DNA of 64,000 nucleotides from Planctomycetaceae bacterium (GTDB lineage Bacteria > Planctomycetota > Planctomycetia > Planctomycetales > Planctomycetaceae): NCBI GenBank assembly GCA_019636285.1, contig JAHBXV010000032.1:1-64000 (forward strand), in the 5' to 3' direction. Below are positions 1-9,397 of this stretch, one piece after another. The number at the start of each line of letters is the position of its first letter. Positions within the stretch are counted from its first letter, which is position 1. Both the position numbers and the translations under genes were made by a program. The notes under the pieces were generated by a model, which was given only the letters and a program-made list of their open reading frames with translations, made no database searches and was not told the DNA's origin.

Positions 1-252
1 GAAGTTCGGTCACGCCGGGTCGGTGGTGCGAACTACCAGGTGCCGACTCCGGTCGGTCCGCGCCGTCAGCAGACGCTCGCCATCCGCTGGATTCTGCAGG
101 CCTGCCGTTCGAAGAAAGGTCGGCCGATGGACCGTAAGCTGGCTGAAGAATTCATGGCTGCCTTCCGACGTGAAGGAACGGCGATGACCACCCGTGAAAA
201 CGTGCATCGTATGGCCGATGCGAACAAGGCGTTTGCTCACTTCGCGTGGTAG
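1..252 (+). CDS. rpsG: 30S ribosomal protein S7, C-terminal part
   Basis: This is the 3' end of rpsG. The reading frame is open from the first base and gives 83 residues ending in the S7 signature [15 protein letters not shown], preceded by the [11 protein letters not shown] segment that contacts 16S rRNA. S7 organises the 3' major domain of 16S rRNA and the mRNA exit channel. The start lies outside the window. It is followed by fusA, the usual str-operon order; rpsL would be expected to the left. Identification is secure from the C-terminal sequence alone. Confidence 0.97.
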   Translation, partial: EVRSRRVGGANYQVPTPVGPRRQQTLAIRWILQACRSKKGRPMDRKLAEEFMAAFRREGTAMTTRENVHRMADANKAFAHFAW

Positions 253-470
253 TCGGCGTGCCGACGACACGGAAGACCCCGGGTCGAGAAGATGGGGCGG
301 TGCGAATACCCGAACAGGGGCTCGCGCGGCCCCTTTTTTCATTGGTGGTGGAGTTTTCGCGAGTCGACGACATGGCTGCCGCCGGAGCGGGTTGAATTCG
401 GTGGGTTGGATTGATGGGATGTCGGACATTGCCCGCACCGGGCTCCGACGGTTGCCGAGAGGTCTGGAAC

Positions 471-2555
471 ATGTCTCAAGATACATCCCGGCTGCGGAAC
501 ATCGGCATCATCGCGCACATCGATGCCGGCAAGACGACGACGACCGAACGCATCCTGTTCTATGCCGGCGCCACGCACCGCATGGGCGACGTCGACGACG
601 GGAATACGGTGACGGACTTCGATCCGGAAGAAGCCGCCCGCGGGATCACGATCTACTCGGCCGCGGTGACGTGTTACTGGGCCGACCACACGATCAACAT
701 CATCGACACGCCAGGCCACGTCGATTTCACGGCGGAAGTCGAGCGCAGTCTGCGCGTGCTGGACGGCGGCGTCGTGATCTTCAGCGCGGTCGAAGGGGTG
801 GAGGCGCAGAGCGAGACCGTCTGGCGTCAGGCGAATCACTACCACGTGCCGCGGATTTGTTTCATCAACAAGCTGGATCGCATTGGGGCAGGCTTCGAAC
901 GAGTTTTTCAGCAGATCACCGATCGCTTGCAGGCCGCGCCGCTGGCGCTGCAGATCCCGATTGGCGAAGGGCCCGCGACCCGACCCGGCGGATTCACGAG
1001 CATCATCGACCTGGTCGAGATGCGCGGCCTGCGTTTTGACGAGGCCTCGCAGGGTTCCACGGTTGAACCGTTCCCGATTCCCGATGAAGAGCGAGATCGT
1101 GCTGAAGAGTGGCGCGCGAAGCTGATCGACACCATCGCGCTGCTCGACGAACACGCGTTCGCGATCTACGACGAGACGGGCGATCTGCCCCCTGACGAGA
1201 TTCGCCGCGTTGTCCGAAAGGCCACGTTGGCGGGTCAGTTGCAGCCGCTCATGTGCGGATCGTCTCTGAATCACATTGGCGTTCAGCCGCTGCTTGACGC
1301 GGTTGTCGCATATCTGCCCAGTCCGCTCGACTGCCCGCCGGTCCAGGGACGAAATCCCAATCCGAAAAAGGCGGATGTTGTCGAGTCGCGGAAACCGGCC
1401 GAGAAGGAGCCCTTCTGCGGCCTGGCCTTCAAGATTGCCGCGGACCAGCACAACGAAATGTATTTCGTGCGGGTCTACTCGGGCGAATTGAAGAGCCGCT
1501 CTCGGGTGCTCAATCCGCGTTCGGGTGCGAAGGAAATGATCACCCAGATCTGGCGAATTCAGGCAAACTCTCGCGACAAGGTCGAGTCGGCCGGGGTGGG
1601 CGAGATCGTGGGGGTGATCGGGCCGAAAGATACCGTGACGGGCGACACGCTCTGCGACACCAATCATCCGATTCTACTCGAGTCGATCACCTTTCCGGAG
1701 ACGGTCATTTCGATGGCCGTCGAGCCCGAGACGTCTGCCGAGAAGAAGAAGTTGGATGAGACGTTGGCCCTGATGATGAAGCAGGATCCGACCTTCACGG
1801 CGAAGACGAGCGAGGAAACCGGACAAACGATCATCAGCGGGATGGGCGAGCTACATCTGGAAATCATCAACCACCGCATGCAGCGGGACTTCGGCCTGAA
1901 AATTCGCGTTCATAAGCCGCGGGTGACCTACCGGGAAACGGTGGCAAAATCGGTCGACGAAGAGGGCGTCTTCGAGCGGCAGACCCCGAATGGCAACCTG
2001 TATGCCCGAATCAAGATTCGACTCGAACCATTCGCTGGTCCAAAACCGGTGATGGTGGAAAACAAATTGAAGCCGGGGATTCTTCCCCCGGATCTGCTGG
2101 ATGCCGTCCTCCAGGCCCTCCAGGAGCAGGGCCGAAGCGGCGGGACGGTCGGGTATCCCCTGTTGAATCTGAAGCTGACCCTACTGGCGGCTGACTATCG
2201 CGAGGGGGAAACGAACGAGCCGGCGGTTCGTCAGGCGACGAATATGGCGATTCAGGCGGCTCTGGAGAATGCCGGGCCGGTCCTGCTCGAGCCGGTGATG
2301 AAGCTGGAAATCGTGACGCCGGAAGACTTTCTGGGAAATATCTCCAGCGATTTGAACGCCCGGCGGGCAATGATTGTGAACACGGAGATGCGGGGGAACC
2401 TGGTGGCTTTGCAGGCCGAGGCCCCTTTGTCGCAGATGTTTGGATACTCGACTCAGATTCGAAGCCTGTCCCAAGGGCGTGCCTCGTATGCGATGGAGCC
2501 CCTGCGCTACGACCCGGCCCCTCCGGCGATTCTCGCTGAAATGCTGGGTGGGTAA
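471..2555 (+). CDS. fusA: Elongation factor G
   Basis: Translocation GTPase of 694 residues, the normal EF-G length. The G1 loop AHIDAGKT is at residues 15-22, G3 DTPGH at 79-83 and G4 NKLD at 133-136. Domains II-V follow, including the conserved GMGELHLEI segment of domain III. The ATG is chosen because it begins directly before the GTPase domain and follows a GAGAGG-like ribosome site; an upstream in-frame ATG would add a non-conserved 20-residue tail. Switch I reads EEAARGITIYSA instead of the usual ERERGITI-type sequence, so this may be a divergent EF-G of the spirochaete/planctomycete/delta type. It sits between rpsG and rpsJ with no tuf gene. Confidence 0.96.
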   Translation: MSQDTSRLRNIGIIAHIDAGKTTTTERILFYAGATHRMGDVDDGNTVTDFDPEEAARGITIYSAAVTCYWADHTINIIDTPGHVDFTAEVERSLRVLDGGVVIFSAVEGVEAQSETVWRQANHYHVPRICFINKLDRIGAGFERVFQQITDRLQAAPLALQIPIGEGPATRPGGFTSIIDLVEMRGLRFDEASQGSTVEPFPIPDEERDRAEEWRAKLIDTIALLDEHAFAIYDETGDLPPDEIRRVVRKATLAGQLQPLMCGSSLNHIGVQPLLDAVVAYLPSPLDCPPVQGRNPNPKKADVVESRKPAEKEPFCGLAFKIAADQHNEMYFVRVYSGELKSRSRVLNPRSGAKEMITQIWRIQANSRDKVESAGVGEIVGVIGPKDTVTGDTLCDTNHPILLESITFPETVISMAVEPETSAEKKKLDETLALMMKQDPTFTAKTSEETGQTIISGMGELHLEIINHRMQRDFGLKIRVHKPRVTYRETVAKSVDEEGVFERQTPNGNLYARIKIRLEPFAGPKPVMVENKLKPGILPPDLLDAVLQALQEQGRSGGTVGYPLLNLKLTLLAADYREGETNEPAVRQATNMAIQAALENAGPVLLEPVMKLEIVTPEDFLGNISSDLNARRAMIVNTEMRGNLVALQAEAPLSQMFGYSTQIRSLSQGRASYAMEPLRYDPAPPAILAEMLGG

Positions 2556-2707
2556 AACGGGTTGCGTCAGGCATTTCGGACGAAGATTTTGCGGGAAGCT
2601 CCCCGTGGCTGGAAGCCGATTCAAGCCGTCGAATCTTCTGTTTTGCGGGGCGATTCCACGATTGGCAATTGCCGGAACGTCCTTATGCAGAAACCGTGAA
2701 GCCTTGT

Positions 2708-2736
2708 TTGACAGAACGGCCTCGCAGAGTTATCTT
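2708..2736 (+). promoter_or_regulatory. Sigma-70-type promoter for rpsJ and the S10 operon
   Basis: A perfect -35 TTGACA is followed by a 17-base spacer and a -10 TATCTT (four of six consensus bases). It lies in the 252-base gap between fusA and rpsJ, about 70 bases before the rpsJ start. This would allow the S10 block to be transcribed separately from the str operon. The motif is seen directly; use as a promoter is inferred. Confidence 0.72.
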
Positions 2737-2807
2737 GCGTGGCTTCCGACCCATCCCGTGTTTGCGGGAATGGGGGTTGGTTATTGTTCTTTGGAAGGGA
2801 AGTTGGA

Positions 2808-3134
2808 GTGGCCGGGACACGACAGGAGCGCATTCGCATCCGCATGGAAGCCTACGATCATTCCGTGCTTGATCAGTCTGCGTCGGAAATTGTGGATACG
2901 GCCAAGCGAACCGGAGCGGTTGTTCACGGTCCGATTCCTCTTCCCACGCGGATCGAACGGTACACCGTACTCCGTTCGCCGCATATTGATAAGACATCGC
3001 GCGAGCAGTTCGAGATTCGGACTCACAAGCGCCTGATCGACATCATGCAGCCGACGGGGAAGACGATTGACGCGCTGAACAAGCTGTCGCTTCCGGCCGG
3101 TGTGGATGTCAAGATTCGGGCGTCCGCTGGCTGA
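2808..3134 (+). CDS. rpsJ: 30S ribosomal protein S10
   Basis: 108 residues, close to the 102-105 usual for S10. It carries the conserved [16 protein letters not shown] start and [19 protein letters not shown], and the [18 protein letters not shown] block that binds 16S rRNA in the head. The GTG start is chosen because GGAAGGGAAG lies about seven bases upstream and the protein then starts exactly where S10 homologues do. An ATG 23 codons earlier would add unconserved residues. It is the first gene of the S10 block and has its own promoter. Confidence 0.96.
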   Translation: MAGTRQERIRIRMEAYDHSVLDQSASEIVDTAKRTGAVVHGPIPLPTRIERYTVLRSPHIDKTSREQFEIRTHKRLIDIMQPTGKTIDALNKLSLPAGVDVKIRASAG

Positions 3135-3298
3135 TGTGGGTGTCGGTGGGTGCAGGGTGGCGGCTGTCGGCTGGTGCCGGTGGTTGCTCCGTCCGGATTT
3201 CCTGGTGAGCGTCGATGGTCGCGTTGTCGACCGAGGCGCTGGGTCGGGCCGGCTCGCAAAGATTGAATAAGTTGGGTTGAGGCGAAGGGTGGCTGGCG

Positions 3299-3991
3299 AT
3301 GCCAAAAGGCTTGCTGGGACGAAAAGTCGGCATGACGCAGATTCACGATGAGTCCGGCAAAGTGATGCCGGTCACCGTGATCGAGCTCGGGCCGTGCGTG
3401 GTTATGAAGGTGTGCGAGCCCGGCAAAGAGGGCTACAGCGCCGTGCAGTTGGGATTTGCCGACAAGCCGCGCCGTCTCGCTTCGCGTGCCGAGCGCGGTC
3501 AGTGCGTCTCGCTGGGCGGCCGTCGTGAGAAGGCCCGCCAGGCTGCCGGAGTTGCGACCGTTGCGAAGCCCGAGTGCGAACCGAAGCGGTTCGTGCGTGA
3601 GTTTCGGACGGAAGGCGAAGATGTTTCGTACACGGTCGGCCAGGTGCTGACGGTGGATGAATTTCAGTCGATCCCGCGTGTGGACGTGATCGGCGTGAGC
3701 AAAGGGCGAGGTTTCACCGGGGCGATGAAGCGGCATAACTTCTCGGGGTTATGCGCCAGTCACGGTGTGAAGAAGGTGCATCGGTCGATGGGTTCGACCG
3801 GTCAACGGCAGGATCCGGGTCGCGTGTTCAAGGGGCAGAAGATGCCCGGGCACTTCGGCAACGAGCGGGTCACTGTGCGTCACCTGAAGGTCGTGAAGGT
3901 GGATGTCGAGAACAATCTGCTTTTGGTTTGGGGCGGCGTCCCTGGACCGAATGGCGGATACGTGATGGTACGTGAGACGAACTGTTATTAA
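3299..3991 (+). CDS. rplC: 50S ribosomal protein L3
   Basis: 230 residues, a little longer than E. coli L3 (209). It starts with the typical LLGRKVGMTQI and holds the conserved core GFTGAMKRHNF...HGVKKVHRSMGSTGQ...PGRVFKGQKMPGH that reaches the peptidyl-transferase centre. L3 is an early assembly protein of the 50S subunit. A GAGGCGAAGG site precedes the ATG. It follows rpsJ after a 164-base gap and precedes rplD after a 199-base gap; such long gaps are a feature of this whole block. Confidence 0.97.
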   Translation: MPKGLLGRKVGMTQIHDESGKVMPVTVIELGPCVVMKVCEPGKEGYSAVQLGFADKPRRLASRAERGQCVSLGGRREKARQAAGVATVAKPECEPKRFVREFRTEGEDVSYTVGQVLTVDEFQSIPRVDVIGVSKGRGFTGAMKRHNFSGLCASHGVKKVHRSMGSTGQRQDPGRVFKGQKMPGHFGNERVTVRHLKVVKVDVENNLLLVWGGVPGPNGGYVMVRETNCY

Positions 3992-4190
3992 TCTATGCGG
4001 TTCGTGCCGCGTCGATCCGGCCGGAGTTGTCGACAGACTTCCGGCGATTGTGGATCGGCGTACCAGATTCGGCTGAGAGCGCTTCCGCGACAAAGCCGAG
4101 AAGAAGAGTTTTTCCGCCAGCGGGCGGGTGTCGGGAGGCCGAAGCCTTCTGGCAGTGTTCGCCGTGACGGTCAGTAGCGCGGTTGAGATC

Positions 4191-4829
4191 ATGATTTCCG
4201 TACCCATTCATCGTCAGGACGGTTCCACCACCGGCGAGAACTACGAGTTCGACCCGGCCGAACTGGCTCCTGCCGTTAACAAGCAGTTGCTTCACGACGC
4301 CGTCGTGATGTACCAGGCGAACCTGCGCGTCGGGACTCAGAAGTCCAAGACACGCTCGGAAGTCTCGGGTTCGTCTCATAAGTTGTACAAGCAGAAGGGG
4401 ACCGGCCGCGCCCGTATGGGTAACAAGCGGACTCCGGTTCGCCGTGGCGGTGGCCACGCCTTTGCCAAGCGGCCGCGAGACTTTGGTTTCCGAATGCCGA
4501 AAAAGGCGCTGCGACTGGCGACGCGCATGGCTCTTCTGGGCAAGTTCCAGGATGGCGAAGTGGTCGTTCTCGATCAGTTGTCCATCGACGCGCCCCGAAC
4601 CAAGGTGGTTGCCCAGATGCTGAAGGGGCTGGGTGTCGAGGGGCAGTCGTGCCTCTTGGCGACGGTTGCCCTGGACCAGAATACCTATCGTTCGGCCCGG
4701 AACATCCCGGATGTTTCCGTCAAGCCGGCGGGTGAATTGAATGCGTTCGAGCTACTGCGTCGTCGCCGACTCGTGGTGACACGGGACGCACTGGACCGAC
4801 TCCGCGGCGTCGCGGGCGGGAAGGAGTAA
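4191..4829 (+). CDS. rplD: 50S ribosomal protein L4
   Basis: 212 residues. The conserved loop KQKGTGRARMGNKRTP, followed by RRGGGHAFAKRPRDF, is the L4 extension lining the exit tunnel. The C-terminal globular part ends with ELLRRRRLVVTRDALDRL. The ATG before ISVPIHRQDG is chosen by alignment with the family start; upstream in-frame codons would add 21 unconserved residues. Only five bases separate it from rplW, so translational coupling is likely. In enterobacteria L4 autoregulates the S10 operon; nothing here shows that mechanism. Confidence 0.96.
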   Translation: MISVPIHRQDGSTTGENYEFDPAELAPAVNKQLLHDAVVMYQANLRVGTQKSKTRSEVSGSSHKLYKQKGTGRARMGNKRTPVRRGGGHAFAKRPRDFGFRMPKKALRLATRMALLGKFQDGEVVVLDQLSIDAPRTKVVAQMLKGLGVEGQSCLLATVALDQNTYRSARNIPDVSVKPAGELNAFELLRRRRLVVTRDALDRLRGVAGGKE

Positions 4830-4834
4830 CTGCC

Positions 4835-5143
4835 ATGGCGATTCGTTATCAGCACGGGCTGACGCTCGAGCCGTACCAGATCATCTATCGCCCGCTGGTC
4901 ACCGAGAAAGGTACGCACCTTTCCGAACGGTACAACAAGTACACGTTCGAAGTGAACCCGCTCGCGAATAAGCACGAAATCAAGTCGGCGATCGAGCAGC
5001 TGTTCAACGTGCGAGTTGAAGAGGTGCGGACGCAGACCCGGGTCGGTAAGCCGCGTCGGCACAAGATGGTCATGGGCCAGATGAAGTCGTGGAAGCGGGC
5101 TATTGTGTCGCTGCATCCGGATGACCGAGTGACGTTCTTCTAG
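4835..5143 (+). CDS. rplW: 50S ribosomal protein L23
   Basis: 102 residues, normal for L23. Conserved features are IIYRPLVTEKGTHL, NKYTFEVNPLANKHEIKSAIEQLFNV and the basic loop with KPRRHKM. L23 sits at the exit of the peptide tunnel and is the docking site for trigger factor and SRP. An AAGGAG site lies seven to eight bases upstream, inside the end of rplD, which supports the chosen ATG and translational coupling with rplD. Confidence 0.96.
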   Translation: MAIRYQHGLTLEPYQIIYRPLVTEKGTHLSERYNKYTFEVNPLANKHEIKSAIEQLFNVRVEEVRTQTRVGKPRRHKMVMGQMKSWKRAIVSLHPDDRVTFF

Positions 5144-5233
5144 GGCATCGGGAATTGCAGGCGTTGCGGTTTCGGCCCTCGGGCGGCGGTCAGGTCGGAA
5201 ACGATCGAATCAGACAGCGGACGGAAGTGAATC

Positions 5234-6094
5234 ATGGGTCTTCGAAAATACAAACCGACAAGCGCTGGCCGCCGTCACGGCATGGTCAGCGATTTTGCGG
5301 AAATCACGGACAAGAAGAAGAAGCCCGAGCGATCGCTGCTCGGCAAAGTGAAGAAGACCGGTGGCCGTAACTTCCAGGGAAAGATCACCGTCCGGCACAT
5401 CGGCGGCGGTCACAAGCGGAAGTACCGCGTCATCGACTTCAAGCGGAACGATCGCGATGGCCAGATCGCGACGGTGACGCACATCGAATACGATCCCAAC
5501 CGAACCTGCCGTATCGCCCTCATTCAGTTTGAAGACGGCGAAAAGCGTTACATTCTGGCTCCGGAAGGCCTCTCGGCCGGGATGCAGGTTTCCTCGGGAG
5601 CTGGTTGCGAACCCAAGGTCGGTAACTGCATGCCGTTGTCGGCCATCCCGACCGGCACTCAGATTCACAACATTGAAATGCAGCCAGGCCGCGGCGGCCA
5701 GTTGGTCCGTAGCGCCGGTGTTTCGGCGACTATCGACGCCCGCGAAGCGGGCTGGGCACAGATCACGCTCCCCTCGGGCGAAGTCCGTCGTCTGCCGGCG
5801 ACCTGTCGTGCGACGATTGGCGGGGTGGGCAACGGCGAACACATGAAGGTGGTCATCGGCAAGGCCGGTCGTAACCGCTGGAAGGGGATTCGGCCCAGCG
5901 TTCGTGGTTCTGCCATGAACCCGATTTCGCACCCGATGGGTGGTGGTGAAGGTCGCCGTAACGGCGGTCGTCACCCGGTCAGCCCGACGGGCAAGCTTTC
6001 AAAGGGCGGCAAGACTCGCAACCCGCGAAAGCCGTCGCGTCGTGCGATCGTGCGTCGCCGCAAATCGGTTCGCTATGGTCAGTTGAAGGTTTGA
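5234..6094 (+). CDS. rplB: 50S ribosomal protein L2
   Basis: 286 residues. It opens with the typical [17 protein letters not shown] and carries [15 protein letters not shown], the [11 protein letters not shown] block, and the C-terminal [13 protein letters not shown] loop, whose histidine is at the position implicated in peptidyl-transferase function. L2 is one of the primary 23S rRNA binders and bridges the subunits. The C-terminus ends in a very basic [16 protein letters not shown] tail. It is followed by rpsS in the standard S10 order. Confidence 0.97.
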   Translation: MGLRKYKPTSAGRRHGMVSDFAEITDKKKKPERSLLGKVKKTGGRNFQGKITVRHIGGGHKRKYRVIDFKRNDRDGQIATVTHIEYDPNRTCRIALIQFEDGEKRYILAPEGLSAGMQVSSGAGCEPKVGNCMPLSAIPTGTQIHNIEMQPGRGGQLVRSAGVSATIDAREAGWAQITLPSGEVRRLPATCRATIGGVGNGEHMKVVIGKAGRNRWKGIRPSVRGSAMNPISHPMGGGEGRRNGGRHPVSPTGKLSKGGKTRNPRKPSRRAIVRRRKSVRYGQLKV

Positions 6095-6178
6095 TCGAGA
6101 GAGATTGGGGCGGCTGGTTGGCTGCCGGTTGCTTCTGAAAACAGTCGGTTGCGGATCAGGTTCCGGGAAGTATCAAGT

Positions 6179-6445
6179 ATGAGCCGTTCACTGAAAAAAG
6201 GCCCTTATGTCGACGCCAAGTTGCTCAAGAAGATTGAGCGGCTGGATACGGCGCGCCGCAAGGAGCCGATCAAGACCTGGGCGCGGCGCTCGACGATCGC
6301 GCCGGAATTTGTCGGCCACACGTTCCTGGTTCACAACGGCAAGGCGCACATCAACGTCTACGTGACCGAGGAAATGGTCGGCCACAAGCTCGGCGAATTC
6401 TCGCCGACGCGGACGTTCAAGGGGCACACGGGCAAGGGGCGCTAG
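6179..6445 (+). CDS. rpsS: 30S ribosomal protein S19
   Basis: 88 residues. The conserved start [19 protein letters not shown] fixes the ATG; a longer frame upstream would add ten unconserved residues. The family core [22 protein letters not shown] and the [16 protein letters not shown]-terminus are intact. S19 binds the head of 16S rRNA with S13. The standard order rplB-rpsS-rplV is kept. Confidence 0.96.
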   Translation: MSRSLKKGPYVDAKLLKKIERLDTARRKEPIKTWARRSTIAPEFVGHTFLVHNGKAHINVYVTEEMVGHKLGEFSPTRTFKGHTGKGR

Positions 6446-6535
6446 TCGCCTTAAGAGAGGGGGCGCGGCGGCTGGCCGTGACCCTGCGATTGGAATTTGA
6501 GCGGATCGGGTCTGGGAAAGTCGGGGATCGGAAAG

Positions 6536-6886
6536 ATGTCTTATCGCGCAGTCCATCGATTCGCACGCATCGCGCCGACGAAAGTCCGGCACGTGATCGC
6601 GTTGATTCGCGGAAAGACGGCGGCGGCCGGATTGAACGAACTGCGGTACCTGCCGCATCGTGGTGCCCGCATGGTCGAGAAGGTGCTCAAGAGTGCCATG
6701 GCCAACGCGGAAGATCGCGGCGCGCGGAATGTCGACAGCCTGATGATCGTCGAGGCCAAGGTTGACGGCGGGCCGATGTTCAAGCGAATTCAGCCGCACG
6801 CCCGAGGCATGGGCTTCCTGATTATCAAGCGGTTTTCGCACATCACGGTCGCGGTCGATTCGCCGCGGGCCGTCGGCGAAGAGTAG
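6536..6886 (+). CDS. rplV: 50S ribosomal protein L22
   Basis: 116 residues. It begins MSYRAVHRFARIAPTKVRHV, typical of L22, with the tunnel-lining beta-hairpin in the second half around KRIQPHARGMGF, followed by KRFSHITVAV. The ATG is preceded by GGAAAG only a few bases away. A TTG codon 13 codons upstream is possible but adds sequence not seen in L22. It lies between rpsS and rpsC as in most bacteria. Confidence 0.95.
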   Translation: MSYRAVHRFARIAPTKVRHVIALIRGKTAAAGLNELRYLPHRGARMVEKVLKSAMANAEDRGARNVDSLMIVEAKVDGGPMFKRIQPHARGMGFLIIKRFSHITVAVDSPRAVGEE

Positions 6887-6963
6887 CATTCGGATTCTGG
6901 CTGGGTAGACGGGCGACTGGTTCACAGATTCACACAGACTGCCGCGTACGGGGCTGATTGACC

Positions 6964-7665
6964 ATGGGACAGAAGGTACGGCCGACGGGATTCCGAGTGG
7001 GGATCGTCGAAGATTGGCGCAGCCGTTGGTACGCCACGAAGAAGGAATTCGGCGACCTGCTCCTGGAAGACTTCCGGATTCGGTCGTTCATCAAGAAGAA
7101 ATACGAATTCGCGGGCATTCCGAAGATCGAAATCGAGCGGACCCGTGATCAGGTGATTGTCCATCTGCACACCGCGCGACCAGGGATCATCATTGGTCGC
7201 AAGGGGCAGGAAGTTGACCGTCTTAAGGCCGAGTTGGAAGACCTGACCGGCCGTCGGATGGAGTTGAAGATCGTCGAAATCAATCAGCCCAATCGCAGCG
7301 CGATGCTGGTTGCCGAGGATATCGCGCAGCAACTCGTCAAGCGGGGAAGTTTCCGCCGCGTGATGAAGCGCAGCCTCGATCAGGTGATGGAAGCGGGTGT
7401 TGACGGGATTAAGATTGAACTGGCTGGCCGACTGGGCGGGGCGGAAATGTCCCGGACCGAGAAGGCGATCCGAGGTTCGATTCCGTTGAGCACGCTTCGC
7501 AAGCATATCGATTACGGTTTGGCCGTCGCCCGGACGACGATGGGCGTGATTGGCGTGAAGGTGTGGATCGACCTGGGCGAATACGACCGCGAGGAGACGC
7601 AAGATGGCGCTTATGCCCAAGCGGGTAAAGCACCGCAAAGAACAAAGAGGCCGCGTAAAAGGTAA
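6964..7665 (+). CDS. rpsC: 30S ribosomal protein S3
   Basis: 233 residues. The N-terminal MGQKVRPTGFRVGI and the KH domain with PGIIIGRKGQEVDRL and the NRSAMLVAEDIAQQL segment are conserved, as is the C-terminal GVKVWIDLGEY. S3 lies at the mRNA entry of the 30S subunit. The ATG of MGQKV is used; an in-frame TTG two codons earlier exists. The last 62 bases overlap the start of rplP in another frame, so the basic tail after GEYDREE is encoded by doubly coding DNA. Confidence 0.96.
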   Translation: MGQKVRPTGFRVGIVEDWRSRWYATKKEFGDLLLEDFRIRSFIKKKYEFAGIPKIEIERTRDQVIVHLHTARPGIIIGRKGQEVDRLKAELEDLTGRRMELKIVEINQPNRSAMLVAEDIAQQLVKRGSFRRVMKRSLDQVMEAGVDGIKIELAGRLGGAEMSRTEKAIRGSIPLSTLRKHIDYGLAVARTTMGVIGVKVWIDLGEYDREETQDGAYAQAGKAPQRTKRPRKR

Positions 7666-8023
7666 CGCCACTCGTGGCAATTCCGTGGCCTTTGGCGACT
7701 GGGGATTGCAGACCCTCGAGGCGGGTTACATTCGCGGAAACACGATCGAAGCTTGTCGCGTCGCGGCCACGCAATATGTCCGCGGCGAGGGGAAGCTTTA
7801 CATTCGCATTTTCCCGAACAAGCCGATGACGGCGCGTCCGTTGGAAACGCGAATGGGTACCGGCAAGGGCGAACCCGACCACTGGGTGGCGGTCGTCAAG
7901 CCGGGCAAGATCCTGTTTGAACTGGCGGGTGTGTCCGAGGCGCTGGCCAAGGAGTGTTTCGCACGCGTGGCCTACAAGCTGCCCGTGCGCGTTCGCCTGG
8001 TTCCCCGGCTCCCCTCCGTTTAA
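7604..8023 (+). CDS. rplP: 50S ribosomal protein L16
   Basis: 139 residues, typical of L16. It begins with [20 protein letters not shown]; the core has [41 protein letters not shown] and [12 protein letters not shown]16 helps form the A site of the 50S subunit. The GAGGAG site seven bases before the ATG lies inside rpsC, and the two frames overlap by 62 bases. A start three codons later (MPKRV) is possible. The overlap implies coupled translation with rpsC. Confidence 0.95.
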   Translation: MALMPKRVKHRKEQRGRVKGNATRGNSVAFGDWGLQTLEAGYIRGNTIEACRVAATQYVRGEGKLYIRIFPNKPMTARPLETRMGTGKGEPDHWVAVVKPGKILFELAGVSEALAKECFARVAYKLPVRVRLVPRLPSV

Positions 8024-8108
8024 CGGAGACTCCAGGGACTGCGGTGTTTTTTGCGCGATGTGGTTCGTGAGAATCGCTGCTGTTTCGTGAGAATTGTTGA
8101 GGTTCGTC

Positions 8109-8312
8109 ATGTCGGAAGCTTCCAAATTGCGGGAAATGAGCGTTGAACAGCTCAGCTTCCAGTTGAAGGAAACCCAGCAGGATCTGTTCCGGCTGCGATT
8201 TCAGGCCGCGAGCGAGAAGCTCGACGCGCCTTCGAATCTGAAGAAACTTCGCCGTCAGATCGCGCGGATCCACACGATCCTGCACGAAAAGTCGGCGGGA
8301 ACCGGCGCCTGA
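8109..8312 (+). CDS. rpmC: 50S ribosomal protein L29
   Basis: 67 residues, the usual size. It shows the L29 pattern: two helices with [26 protein letters not shown] and a C-terminal [16 protein letters not shown]29 sits beside L23 at the tunnel exit. The ATG at MSEASK is preferred by family length over a start five codons earlier. It lies in the standard order rplP-rpmC-rpsQ. Confidence 0.94.
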   Translation: MSEASKLREMSVEQLSFQLKETQQDLFRLRFQAASEKLDAPSNLKKLRRQIARIHTILHEKSAGTGA

Positions 8313-8473
8313 GTGTTCCGTCTGGGTTGGCCCCGACGGGGATCGGAAACGGTTCGGTCAAGATAGCGTATCGGCAGGGCAACGGGGCGCGTGACGTCCG
8401 TCGGGAAATTGGTTATTCTCGCGGGTTCCTCGGTTGGCAGGCAGTTTCAATTCCGTGCGGATGGGTCGAGTTC

Positions 8474-8752
8474 ATGCTGAAGCGTTTGATTGGCGTCGTG
8501 ACGAGCGATAAGGCGAGCAAGACTCGTCGCGTGGAAGTCGAGCGCGTGTTTCGCCATCCGAAGTATGGCAAGACCGTCCGTCGGACGACCGTCTGCCACG
8601 CGCACGATGAAGGAAACGTCTCGCATGTCGGCGATCGCGTGGAAATCGAAGAGAGCCGACCTCTGTCGCGACTGAAGCGATGGCGGCTGGTGCAGGTGGT
8701 GAAGACGGCCGTCGGCCGGGAAGCTGGCACGGCTTCCGAAGGCGCGGAATAG
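8474..8752 (+). CDS. rpsQ: 30S ribosomal protein S17
   Basis: 92 residues. The OB-fold protein S17 is recognised by [31 protein letters not shown] and by the [22 protein letters not shown] block. S17 is a primary 16S rRNA binder. The ATG before LKRLIGV fits the family start; the frame is open far upstream, but the upstream residues are unconserved. The C-terminal [12 protein letters not shown] tail is a mild extension. Confidence 0.95.
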   Translation: MLKRLIGVVTSDKASKTRRVEVERVFRHPKYGKTVRRTTVCHAHDEGNVSHVGDRVEIEESRPLSRLKRWRLVQVVKTAVGREAGTASEGAE

Positions 8753-8876
8753 GAACGACTGAAAATCATTCAGTCACGGCTCTCCAGGCCGCGAGGTAGC
8801 TGCCGAGAGATGTGGCGGAAGGCAAGTTTGGGTTGGTGATAACCCCCGACGCGGGGTGTGATTCAAAGGCAGGACG

Positions 8877-9245
8877 ATGATTCAGGCACAGACGATGCTC
8901 GACGTGGCTGATAACAGTGGTGCCAAGACGGCACGCTGTATCAAGGTCCTCGGCAATACCAAGCGGCGTTACGCTGGGTTGGGCGATATCGTCGTCGTCG
9001 CGGTGCAGAAGGCGCTCCCGAACGGTGCGATCAAGCACAAGCAGGTGTGCAAGGGAGTCATCGTTCGCTGCCGTCAGCCGACGCGTCGCGAGGATGGCAG
9101 CTATGTGCGGTTCGACCACAATGCCATCGTGATCGTCGACAATGACGGCAATCCGCGTGGCACGCGTATTTTCGGCGCGGTGGCCCGCGAGCTTCGCGAT
9201 CGTCGGTACATGAAGATCGTCAGCCTGGCTTCGGAAGTGGTCTAG
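8877..9245 (+). CDS. rplN: 50S ribosomal protein L14
   Basis: 122 residues, exactly the family length. It begins [17 protein letters not shown] and contains the conserved [34 protein letters not shown], and the C-terminal [14 protein letters not shown]14 forms inter-subunit bridges. AGGACG precedes the ATG closely. It lies between rpsQ and rplX in the spc order. Confidence 0.97.
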   Translation: MIQAQTMLDVADNSGAKTARCIKVLGNTKRRYAGLGDIVVVAVQKALPNGAIKHKQVCKGVIVRCRQPTRREDGSYVRFDHNAIVIVDNDGNPRGTRIFGAVARELRDRRYMKIVSLASEVV

Positions 9246-9397
9246 TTGTCAAAAAGATTCGCGGGCGTCCGTCGGGGGTGCCGCGGTGAGTTGAAGAGAA
9301 CAAACAACGCCGGTCGATCGGCGGTTAACAGTCAAAAGCAGGAGTTCCTCCCCAGGCGGGAAGTGGATTCCGACGGCGATCGCCGGTGGAGTTGATT

